From CAKSQL01 sp045606465 (GTDB taxonomy: Bacteria; Bacillota; Clostridia; UBA1381): a stretch of 14,035 nt of DNA. This document shows positions 1 through 6,913 of this stretch, piece after piece; positions within the stretch are counted from its first letter, which is position 1, and each line of letters begins with the position of its first letter. Location of the stretch: contig JAZURZ010000045.1 in assembly GCA_045606465.1 (NCBI GenBank), forward strand, positions 1-14,035, given 5' to 3'. A program made the position numbers and the translations under genes. The notes under the pieces were generated by a model that did not search any database, was not told where the DNA came from, and saw only the letters and a program-made list of their open reading frames with translations.

Positions 1-141
1 CTTTTGTCTGCTTATAAAGGAAATTTGGGCGGTTTAATTTGGGTTAAGATGGTTGAAATTGTTGTAGTTGAGTTATTGAAGTATTACTTATTATATGGTA
101 TAATAAGGATACCAAAAGATTTAGAATGGAGGTGGAACAGC
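1..141. repeat. Left terminal inverted repeat (141 bp)
   Basis: Positions 1-141 are an exact reverse complement of 13895-14035; the match stops at base 142 (A here, T in the other copy). The repeat lies at the extreme end of the window and the genome encodes a protein-primed DNA polymerase, so it is the expected replication origin where terminal protein is attached. It holds a full promoter (76-104) and a GGAGGTGG ribosome binding site (128-135), both pointing inward. The outer part has a direct repeat AATTTGGG at 22-29 and 36-43. The phi29 repeat is only 6 bp; Cp-1 has a few hundred bp, so this is a long-repeat member. Confidence 0.97.
76..104 (+). promoter_or_regulatory. Inward promoter in left terminal repeat (head operon)
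   Basis: TTGAAG at 76-81, a 17-bp spacer, and a perfect TATAAT at 99-104. Transcription would begin near 111 and give a leader of about 33 nt before the portal gene. It is the only good promoter upstream of the left structural genes. Confidence 0.85.
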
Positions 142-143
142 AG

Positions 144-1160
144 ATGTATAAGGGATTTACAATTGGTAGTAGTTATAAAGGCGTATGTGATGTAGACTTT
201 AACTTTAGAACTTACTTTGACTTACTTGTAAACAAGGTTAGCCGAATGTTTGTTTGGGAGAACCTGCCAGAAACCGTTAATGAGCGTTATTTGGAACAAC
301 AGCTATTACTAATTGGCAAAGCAGCATTTACAAAGGTTGATGACAAATACTATGTTGTTAGAGGTAATTGGGGAGGTGAACCTAACTGCTACTATCAGCC
401 TACTCTTTGGACAATGGCAAATCCAATTTTAGGTTCAAAGCAACTACGAATTAGATAGCTTGACGGAACAGAAGAAGTTGAAGGTTTAGACGCAATTCTC
501 ATCGGCAATTCTGACGTTGACCTTTTAAGAGAAAATTGTGAACAAGGCGGCTTATATGGGCTTATTTACCAAACAGCCGGTTTACTTGCCGACAACATTT
601 CTTCTCTAAATGTAAGCCAAATTAATGGCAGAGTAAGTGTCCTCTATACTGCTGATAGTGAAGCAGAAGCTTTAACAGGAGAGAAAGTTTTACAAGACAT
701 CTATTAGGGCAAACCCTATAAAATTCTATCGTAGAACATTTTAGAGAAAATTGGAGTTAATCCAGTGGCGGCGCAAGGGCAATCAAATACGTTAATGAGC
801 TTAATAGAAGCTCATCAATATATCTTGGCTTAGTTCTTTAACGAAATTGGAATTGGCGGCAATTGGAACATGAAACGTGAGAGAATTAATACTGCTGAAA
901 CAGAACTAATGACTGATAGCCTTGACATCAACATTCAATCAATGTTGAAGTGTAGAGAGGAAGCCGTTAAGAAAATTAATGAGCTTTATGGCTTAAATAT
1001 AAGTGTTAAATTAAATGAAGCCGTTTACAGCGATGAAGAAGAACCTTATGGCTCAACAACTGATGCTGATGGTGAACTTCAAGCTGATGGCGTAGAAGAA
1101 GACGTTATCGAAGAATCCAAGCCGGCGGCAGAAGAAAAAGAGGTGAGTGATAATGGATAA
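144..1160 (+). CDS. Upper collar / portal protein (phi29 gp10-like), 4 in-frame TAG codons
   Basis: This is the dodecameric head-tail connector through which DNA is packaged. The product is 338 residues if TAG is read as an amino acid; phi29 gp10 is about 309. Shared landmarks are WENLP at residues 38-42, the motif around KRER at 244-247, and KINELYGLN at 277-285, which phi29 also carries almost unchanged. TAG codons fall at 456, 705, 732 and 831 (codons 105, 188, 197, 230). The frame is continuous across all four and ends in TAA. I chose the ATG at 144 because it lies 8 nt after GGAGGTGG; the in-frame ATG at 126 overlaps that site. The C-terminus (residues about 295-338) is acidic and probably disordered. 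The gene overlaps the lower collar start by 8 nt, implying translational coupling. Identification is by recall of phi29 sequence. Confidence 0.93.
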
Positions 1161-2376
1161 TTGGGGCTATCGTAAGCCAAAGAAACAGTTTGTTTCCTTT
1201 GAAAACGTAATTGCATGGGGCTTACAAATAGATGAAGATGACCCTGATTGGGGACGTTTTTACAACTATGCTCGCCATTTCTTTGCAGAAGCAGTTAAGC
1301 TTTTCAATGGAACTTACACCTATGAGAAATTAAAGGCAGACGGCACAACTGAAACAGTTCACTATCCAAACCTTAACATTACAGAAGAAGATTTGCTTAA
1401 CCACTACTTTGAGGAGTATGGAAGTAGATTATGTGCTCGTCCTCTTGAAGTCGGCAGAATTTCTTTAGTTAATGGTCAGCCAATGGATTTGAATAATGCG
1501 ATGAGTGTTGTGCTTGACATTACCTATAGAAAAACTCAAAAGTTTGTTTTGTTTAATCGCTATAAGTATTTGGGACTTGTTAAAACAACCGGCTTCCTCT
1601 ATGACCCAATCGAAAACTATCGAATGGTTGAAGACGGCGAAGATACAACAACCTATGGTAGAGCAAATACAAAGACAGGCAACATTACTGGAACACCAAC
1701 TGGCTCTTCTTCAATTGACAGAACAATTAAAACAGATGAGGTTGGTCATATTAGTGTAAATGGTCCTATCAAAACCTTTACAACAACTAAAGACCAAACA
1801 ACCGGCAAAATTACAATCTCTGATATTGAGCTTCAAGATAGAGATGAAATCAGTGCTGTTGGCTTTGCTCGTTCAAGTGGCGTAGAACAAGGTAAAACAA
1901 AAGGTGCGACTTCTGCAAGAATTTTAAATGGAGAAATTACTTCCAGTGCTGAGGTTGCAAATGGCACTGCTGTTTAGAATACTTCCTATGCTACAACCTA
2001 TGATGATAACTTAACAGACCGAAAAACAGGTCATTCAACCGTTCAAGGTTCTGTTGGTGAAGCAGAAACTTAGAACTCAATTTCTACTCAAACTCATTAC
2101 ATGGAAGGCACAATTGAAAGCGGTAATCCCAGTGCTTTTGGCTATACCGATACTTAGTCCTTTACTAATAGAACTGATACCACAACCTATAATAATGTTA
2201 AAGACCAGTCAAGCGGCAATGACACAAAAGCCCATTCTTTAACCAGAAGTGGCAATATTGGCATTACCACATCTCAACAAATGATTGAAAGTGAAAGAGA
2301 TTTGGTTCGCTTTAACGTTATTGATGAGTTCTGTAAGGAACTTAATAAGGAAATTTTATTATCTGTCTGGAACTAA
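1153..2376 (+). CDS. Lower collar protein (phi29 gp11-like) with Thr/Ser-rich insertion, 3 TAG codons
   Basis: Second connector ring, joining portal to tail tube. The product is 407 residues; phi29 gp11 is about 293. The N-terminal 170 residues have the expected helical build and end in the YDPIENY segment (150-156), a typical lower-collar feature. The C-terminal helix around residues 382-393 (RDLVRFNVIDEF) also fits the family. Between them, about 200 residues are rich in Thr, Ser, Gly and Asn with recurring TTTY/TTY patterns, probably repetitive or disordered. All three TAG codons (1975, 2071, 2155; codons 275, 307, 335) lie in that segment. Start ATG 1153 follows AGGTGAG and overlaps the portal end; a GTG at 1147 is in frame but poorly spaced. 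Assigned by position after the portal plus motif pattern, less sure than the portal. Confidence 0.82.
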
Positions 2377-2458
2377 AAAGTTAGAGAGAATTTTTTAGAA
2401 CCATACATTGTAAATGAAAGGCAATGGCGGCGAACGGTTAAATTGCTTTAAATTAATT

Positions 2459-2490
2459 GAGAGGTGAACTCTCTTCCTTTTATTTTTTTT
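2459..2490 (+). terminator. Weak terminator/attenuator between collar and capsid genes
   Basis: A 5-bp GAGAG/CTCTC stem (2459-2463 with 2469-2473) is followed by a long T-rich run at 2478-2490 in a 162-bp gap (2377-2538). The stem is short, so termination may be partial. I see no convincing new promoter before the capsid gene, so the capsid depends on readthrough, on RNA processing, or on a promoter I missed. Confidence 0.45.
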
Positions 2491-2538
2491 TGCGTTGCGC
2501 CGCTTTCACTAAAAATTAATTAATGGAGGCTTGATAAA

Positions 2539-3990
2539 ATGAAACCTACACAGATTGCTAGTGTATTGAATGATACTATCATTAAAGAAATTACAGGACA
2601 AGGCGTTGTGCCGGAAGGCGGGTCTACTCCTCAGCCGATTGTTAATGAAGATCTTAGCAACATTGTTGAAGTTGGTAAGACCGTTCTTGATTTTACTAAC
2701 GCTTCTACCAATAACTTCAATTCTTTTATCGAAACAATGATTGATAGAATTGGTAGAGTTAAGTATGTTGATAGAAAATACTATGGAACTGCTCCTAATA
2801 TTCTCCATGATGCGTGGGAATATGGCTCAATTATGCAGAAAGTAAGAGCAGAAGTTCCGGACTTCCAAGAAAACACAAGCTGGAAACTTGGTGATATTGC
2901 GGCTGATGCCATTACTAATTCCAAAGTGCCGGGAGTTAAAGATTATCCTGCTCTTGACCCTTATGTGCTTTCTCTTCCTACTGCACAGGTTAAATTCTAC
3001 AACTCTAGAATTACCTATGAAGCACCCATTACAATTACTGATTATCAGCTTAAAAGTGCTTTTACAAGTGCTTCTGAAATGAGCAGATTTGTTTCCATGA
3101 TTGAAAATAGAATTAGCTTAAAGATGACACTCTCCACAGATGCACTCATCATGAGAACAATTAATAACTTAATTGGACTTAAAATTAATAAGGGCAACAA
3201 CGTTATTAACTTACTTTCTCTTTACAATAAGGAAGTTGGCGCCGGCAACACATTAACAGCATCTCAGGCACTTAAATCCACAGAATTCTTAAGATTTGCT
3301 ACTAAAACAATTAGTCTTATGAAAGATTACTTAAAGACAGCCGGCTCTAATTACAACGAGTCTGACTACATTACCTTTACTCCTTCTGATAGACTTAAAT
3401 TTGTTGTTTTAACTGAATTTGCTAAGGATATGGAAACTTACCTCTATTCTGACACTTACCACAATGAATTCGTTCAGATGGAAGGCTACTCTACTGTTCC
3501 TTTCTGGCAGGGTCAGGGCATCGCAATGAATGATGTTGGAGCAAGGTCTCAAATTAACATTACTGCAACTGACGGAACAAATGATTTCGTTGTTGACCAG
3601 AGTGGTATTGTTGGTGTTATGTTTGATATTGAAGCGGCAGCAGTATGTAATGAGGATTATAGAACTACTTCTCAATACAATCCTCGTGGCGAATACACTA
3701 ACTTCTTCTACAAGTGGACATCTCAGTATATGAATGACGTTCAGGAAAATGCAATTGTTTTCTTGGTAGCAGATTATGAATTTGTAATGATTGCTCCGGA
3801 AACAACTGCTCCTACTGGTTGGGACACAACCTATGCTATTGCTAATTCTCCTTACTATATTGAAGATGCTGCCGGCTCTGTTGATTTCAATGGAAAGAAA
3901 TTTAGTCAGCTTAGTGCTTCTGATAAGACAACTGCTTAGGGCTTCGATTGGGACAACTACGAAGGCAAAGAAATCATTAAGAAAGGCTAA
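2539..3990 (+). CDS. Major capsid protein (phi29 gp8-like), single TAG near the C-terminus
   Basis: HK97-fold shell protein. It is 483 residues with readthrough of the TAG at 3937 (codon 467), or 466 residues if that codon terminates. The segment NPRGEYTNFFY (from residue 381) followed by an aromatic and alanine/valine stretch matches phi29 gp8 (NPRGLYWNYYY). An early FIETMIDRIG segment also matches the gp8 pattern. The C-terminal Ig-like domain of phi29 gp8 is not evident. Ribosome binding site GGAGG at 2525-2529. Glutamine codon choice is unusual: by hand count 13 CAG, 4 CAA and one TAG, while neighbours favour CAA and TAG. The most abundant virion protein thus nearly avoids the recoded codon. 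The TAA stop sits inside the hairpin at 3983-4008. Confidence 0.92.
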
Positions 3991-4008
3991 TCCTTCGGGA
4001 TTAGCTTT
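3983..4008 (+). terminator. UUCG-capped hairpin spanning the capsid stop codon
   Basis: GCTAATCC (3986-3993), loop TTCG, then GGATTAGC (3998-4005); flanking AAG and TTT extend the stem to about 11 bp including one G-T pair. The loop is the extra-stable C(UUCG)G type. The following T run is short and interrupted (TTTCTCC), so this may protect the mRNA 3' end or terminate only partly, making capsid transcript more abundant than fibre transcript. The TAA stop (3988-3990) is within the 5' arm. Confidence 0.7.
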
Positions 4009-4027
4009 CTCCTAAGAGGTGAAACAA

Positions 4028-4099
4028 ATGGAAGAAATTAAAGATATTCGTGTTGAGGGCGAAACTCTTGTTATAGAGGTGAAATAGAATGGACGTTAA
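4028..4099 (+). CDS. 23-codon micro-gene with one TAG, coupled to fibre gene
   Basis: ATG at 4028 is preceded by AAGAGGTGAAAC, a good ribosome binding site. The frame runs through TAG at 4085 (codon 20) and ends in TAA at 4097, overlapping the head-fibre start at 4089. The peptide is acidic, with alternating charged and branched residues (MEEIKDIRVEGETLVIEVK, then Q-N-G-R). The ribosome binding site of the fibre gene lies within this frame, which fits translational coupling. It could be a small structural peptide or just a leader that tunes fibre expression. No function recognised. Confidence 0.5.
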
Positions 4100-5285
4100 A
4101 CAAAGAGTTGAAATTATTAGTAGCGATTTAGATGCACTTAAAGCTGAAGTTGAGCAAGGCGGTGGCGGCGGAGACCTCTCTGCTTACCTTACTAAGGAAG
4201 AAGCCAGCACAACCTATGAAACGCAAACGAGTGCTTCAAGTGCGTTGGCACTGAAAGCAGATAAAGCCACAACCTACACTAAAACCGAAGTAGATGAAGC
4301 TATTGCTGGTGCTGGCGGCGATGTGATTGTTAGTGGTGATAATGTTAAAACTAAGAATGCCGGACTTGGCAAAGGTATCTTAATTGGTAATCAGGCTGGA
4401 TTTAATAGTGCGGCAACTAACAATGAACAAATTGCGATTGGCACGAGAGCAGGAATTACCAATCCTTCTTCTGGTGATTGGCCAATTGCTATTGGCTATC
4501 AAGCAAGTGGTAAAGGTAGCGACATTATTATAGGTAATCTTTCTGTCAATAATGGAACTTATACTAAGAACACCTTAGTTGGAGCAAGGATTGACGCAAG
4601 AGGAGGCAATGGTGTCGGCATTGGTTATAGTTCTCGTGTAGGCGACAGTGGTGTCTCTATTGGTTATGGTGCTGGTGGAATTTATTCACGAAATGGAACA
4701 TATGTAGGATTTGGTTGTCAAACTAAATTACCTTCTGAAAACAGTAAGGAACAAATTGCGATTGGTTGTTCAAATCAAGTTAGTGGCGACTGGGCTATGA
4801 GTCTTGGTGCTGGTTTAAAAGTTAATACTAAGCAAGTTGTCTTAGGTCGATATAACGTAGAAAGTAATGACCAAGATTGCTTTATTGTAGCTAATGGCAC
4901 AGATGATAGCAACCGTTCAAATATGATTGAGATTACCACACCTTTAAAGGTATCCACTGCCGGCATCGAGGTCAATGGAACACCTTATGGTCAAACCGCA
5001 ACCTCAACCGAGACCTTACCAAGCGCCGGCACAGGAACAACTTTTGACACAGGCATTGAATGGTCATATATCCAAACAATGAACGATTTCATTCTGGATA
5101 GTAGCGGAATGAAAGTTAAGTTCCGTTATGGCTTTACTAAGGGTAGTAAACTTCATTACTTTGGCTACGCATTAGATAGTCTTTCAGCAACCAGAATTAT
5201 TCACTTGGAACTTGGTGCGCCGACAGGTAGTGGAACAACTGCTTTGGCAGAGTGGATTTCGTCTGGTGCTATCCCAACAACCTAA
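4089..5285 (+). CDS. Head fibre / receptor-binding protein with YadA-like repeats
   Basis: 398 residues, no TAG, ends in TAA. A short heptad coiled coil (residues about 2-22) leads into a glycine run (24-28), then a second region typical of phage fibres (about 33-72, with YTKTEVDEAI). Residues about 95-255 hold roughly eleven copies of a hydrophobic-x-hydrophobic-Gly motif (ILIG, IAIG, IAIG, IIIG, VGIG, VSIG, IAIG, MSLG, VVLG and similar) that build trimeric beta-rolls in YadA-type adhesin heads. The segment ANGTDDSNRSN (268-278), then a Gly-rich turn, is a common junction near the end of fibres. The C-terminal 90 residues may be the tip that binds host surface sugars; that is inference. Its position after the capsid gene matches phi29 gp8.5 head fibre, though a tail appendage is possible. 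Confidence 0.8.
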   Translation: MDVKQRVEIISSDLDALKAEVEQGGGGGDLSAYLTKEEASTTYETQTSASSALALKADKATTYTKTEVDEAIAGAGGDVIVSGDNVKTKNAGLGKGILIGNQAGFNSAATNNEQIAIGTRAGITNPSSGDWPIAIGYQASGKGSDIIIGNLSVNNGTYTKNTLVGARIDARGGNGVGIGYSSRVGDSGVSIGYGAGGIYSRNGTYVGFGCQTKLPSENSKEQIAIGCSNQVSGDWAMSLGAGLKVNTKQVVLGRYNVESNDQDCFIVANGTDDSNRSNMIEITTPLKVSTAGIEVNGTPYGQTATSTETLPSAGTGTTFDTGIEWSYIQTMNDFILDSSGMKVKFRYGFTKGSKLHYFGYALDSLSATRIIHLELGAPTGSGTTALAEWISSGAIPTT

Positions 5286-5295
5286 CCAAAGTTAA

Positions 5296-5324
5296 TTGAC
5301 TTTTCTTAAATTTTAAGCTATAAT
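5296..5324 (+). promoter_or_regulatory. Strong internal promoter (P2) for RNA and replication genes
   Basis: TTGACT at 5296-5301, 17-bp spacer, TATAAT at 5319-5324. The likely start is A5331, the first base of AGAAAGTT. Sequence from the -10 through 5340 matches the promoter at 10213 at 20 of 22 positions, so the two form one class distinct from the terminal-repeat promoters. Confidence 0.88.
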
Positions 5325-5330
5325 ATCTAT

Positions 5331-5580
5331 AGAAAGTTAAAAAGAGCTTTCTAAACCCCAATAGCGTTATGTTTGCCGACATAACGCTGTTCCCAACGGA
5401 CTATAGCATATGAAGTAATGCGGCAATGGCAGATAGAACGGTTGTAGAAGTGAGTGCAATTCTCACTAGTTCGAATTAATTGGTTAATATCTACATTAAC
5501 CATTATTCAAAAACTCCTTATTCTTTGTTTCTGGTGGCACAGCAATAGTTGTGCCGCCTTAAAATAAAGACAAGGAGTCC
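5331..5580 (+). ncRNA. Structured untranslated RNA / candidate packaging RNA
   Basis: The 329-bp stretch between the fibre gene and the gene at 5615 has no credible coding frame but folds extensively from base one of the P2 transcript. H1: 5331-5338 with 5345-5352 (8 bp). H2: 5361-5372 with 5379-5390 (12 bp, loop TTGCCG). H3: 5449-5454 with 5462-5467. H4: 5481-5488 with 5495-5502 (8 bp). H5: a long interrupted helix, 5513-5519/5572-5578, 5522-5530/5562-5570 and 5533-5541/5550-5558. phi29-type motors need a phage-encoded packaging RNA and this genome has the ATPase, so a pRNA equivalent is the leading idea. A regulatory leader is the alternative. The fold is hand-derived; no sequence similarity to phi29 pRNA was noticed. 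Confidence 0.6.
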
Positions 5581-5614
5581 GGTTTAACAGATTCGATTCA
5601 AAGGAGGAATTTAA

Positions 5615-5821
5615 ATGAAGAACAAATTGGGATTAACTGTTTTTGAAGAATTTTTTAACGAGAATGGTCGTGAACCTACCAAAGAAGAATTCATGGCTTT
5701 TGGCTATAGCCGCAGCTGGTATTTTGAAGTAAAGAGAAATTTTAGAAAGATGCGTGAAGAAATGGCAAAGAAAGCTATAAATGAAGTATTAAGAAACGAA
5801 GCAATCAAGGGAAAAATTTAA
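5615..5821 (+). CDS. Small HTH-like basic protein (68 aa)
   Basis: First gene after the structured RNA, with an ideal AAAGGAGG site at 5600-5607. The 68 residues have no TAG. The centre (PTKEEFMAFGYSRSWYFEVK) looks like two short helices with a tight turn, as in small helix-turn-helix proteins, and the C-terminal third is a lysine/arginine-rich helix. An early, basic, probably DNA-binding protein in this place could be a transcription regulator or a genome-organising protein comparable in role to phi29 p4 or p6; no sequence relation to either is claimed. The next gene begins 14 nt after its TAA with an almost identical ribosome binding leader. Confidence 0.6.
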   Translation: MKNKLGLTVFEEFFNENGREPTKEEFMAFGYSRSWYFEVKRNFRKMREEMAKKAINEVLRNEAIKGKI

Positions 5822-5835
5822 AGGAGGAAATTTAA

Positions 5836-6294
5836 ATGATTACTAAAAAAGAATTTGAAAGAAGAAATTACCGTAGACAAAATCCAAGCAAAATTCCGGT
5901 AAGATGTGTTGAGACATCACAATATTATGAATCAATTGCCGAAGCCGCACGACAGACAGGAATTTGTGAGACTTCAATTCGTGATTGCATTCACTATCAG
6001 CAAAGAACTGCTGGCGGCTATCATTGGATTACGAATAAGAAATATTGCCGAATTTTTGAATGTAAGGTAAATTATTGGATTGAAAATTCGTATCTTGACA
6101 AAGAGAATCAAGATAGAACAAAACTACTTTATAAAGCTTATTTATATGGAATTGAATTAAATCCTTATTTTAAAATAATTATTAATATGATAAAAAACGA
6201 TATTGTAAACCCTCAAAAAGAAGCTTTCATACAAGACTTAATTGACCGAATTGACCGCTACAACGATATGCGTGTGAATGGTGCAGAATTTTAA
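5836..6294 (+). CDS. NUMOD1-domain protein lacking an obvious nuclease domain
   Basis: 152 residues, no TAG, GGAGG site at 5823-5827. Residues about 21-66 fit NUMOD1, the helical DNA-binding module usually attached to homing endonucleases: a VRCVET strand, Y-x-SI-x-EAARQTG helix, SIRDCI helix, and a GGYHW end. There is no HNH or GIY-YIG core. The C-terminal 80 residues are helical and lysine-rich (YKAYLYGIELNPYF, then IDRIDRYNDM) and unrecognised. It sits between a putative DNA-binding protein and the replication genes, so a sequence-specific DNA-binding role in regulation or origin recognition is plausible. It may be the remains of a homing endonuclease put to new use. Confidence 0.72.
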   Translation: MITKKEFERRNYRRQNPSKIPVRCVETSQYYESIAEAARQTGICETSIRDCIHYQQRTAGGYHWITNKKYCRIFECKVNYWIENSYLDKENQDRTKLLYKAYLYGIELNPYFKIIINMIKNDIVNPQKEAFIQDLIDRIDRYNDMRVNGAEF

Positions 6295-6314
6295 CTAAAA
6301 GGAGGCGATATTGA

Positions 6315-6893
6315 ATGAATATTAATGATTTTCTTAATGATAAAGACTTAATTGAACAGGCACGCCAAGCGGCGAAAGCCGAAGCAGAAGCTTACAGAAA
6401 ACAACAATATGAGGAACTAAGAAAGCTTGCTTTTGAACAATTGAAAGCAAAATTCTTAGCAGAAGAAAAGGCGAAAATCGATAAGGAAGTTGAGCAGACA
6501 AGAAAAGAATTTGATTGGGGAGATGTTAAATTTGAACCAATTGAAGGCTTACCAGACCCAGAGAAAATTAACGCTGATTTTGAATCAACTAAAACTGAAG
6601 CTGAAATTAAACAAATTAAGGAAACAGCAAAAGAAAATGCTCCAAAGAGTGGTCATGACGCTTATGAATTAATGAAGAATTTTTATGATTCTGATGTAGA
6701 TTCGGCAACAAAAGATAAGGTAAGATTCTTACCATCAGACGAAGCTCTTGTATATGTTGAGATGCTCAATGAGGGTCTAACGCCAGAAGAAATTGAAGAA
6801 AAAGGATTCAAGGAAATAAAACCAGAAAACGAAGAAACCGAGGTTTAGCAAACGGAAGAAACTCAAAAGGATGGTTTCTGGAAACATTTTTAA
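6315..6893 (+). CDS. Probable terminal protein (protein primer), TAG near the end
   Basis: 192 residues with TAG at 6846 (codon 178) read through, 177 if it stops. The N-terminal 70 residues are a highly charged Ala/Lys/Glu/Arg helix predicted to form a coiled coil; the middle and C-terminal parts are acidic, mixed helix and loop, ending in an aromatic tail (GFWKHF) present only in the readthrough form. The gene sits 20 bp before the DNA polymerase, as terminal protein precedes polymerase in phi29, and no other gene here is a better candidate. No family motif confirms it, and the priming Ser/Thr/Tyr cannot be chosen from sequence alone. A scaffolding protein would have a similar helical, charged profile and is the main alternative. 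GGAGG site at 6301-6305. Confidence 0.5.
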
Positions 6894-6913
6894 GTTATAA
6901 AAGGAGGATTTGA

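Noticed and set aside
126..143. Earlier in-frame ATG (126) for the portal gene
   Set aside because: It overlaps the GGAGGTGG site inside the terminal repeat; the ATG at 144 has ideal spacing.
456..833. Portal and other genes as pseudogenes broken by nonsense mutations
   Set aside because: Only TAG interrupts, never TGA, TAA or a frameshift, across ten genes that all keep conserved motifs; decay would give mixed lesions.
1505..1759. Plus-strand frame in the lower collar gene
   Set aside because: Leucine-rich shadow in another frame, without its own ribosome binding site.
2413..2466. 17-codon frame in the gap before the capsid gene
   Set aside because: Would end in TGA, unlike every other gene here, and has no good ribosome binding site.
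2509..3675. Open frames on the minus strand within the capsid gene (2509-2808, 3409-3675)
   Set aside because: They lie opposite a well-supported capsid gene, lack ribosome binding sites and have low-complexity products.
5421..5456. Tiny frame starting near 5419 in the structured RNA
   Set aside because: About 11 codons ending in TGA, no ribosome binding site; the region is better explained as folded RNA.
5460..5485. TTCGAAT as a tRNA T-loop
   Set aside because: The flanking five bases do not pair and there is no acceptor, D or anticodon arm at the right spacing.
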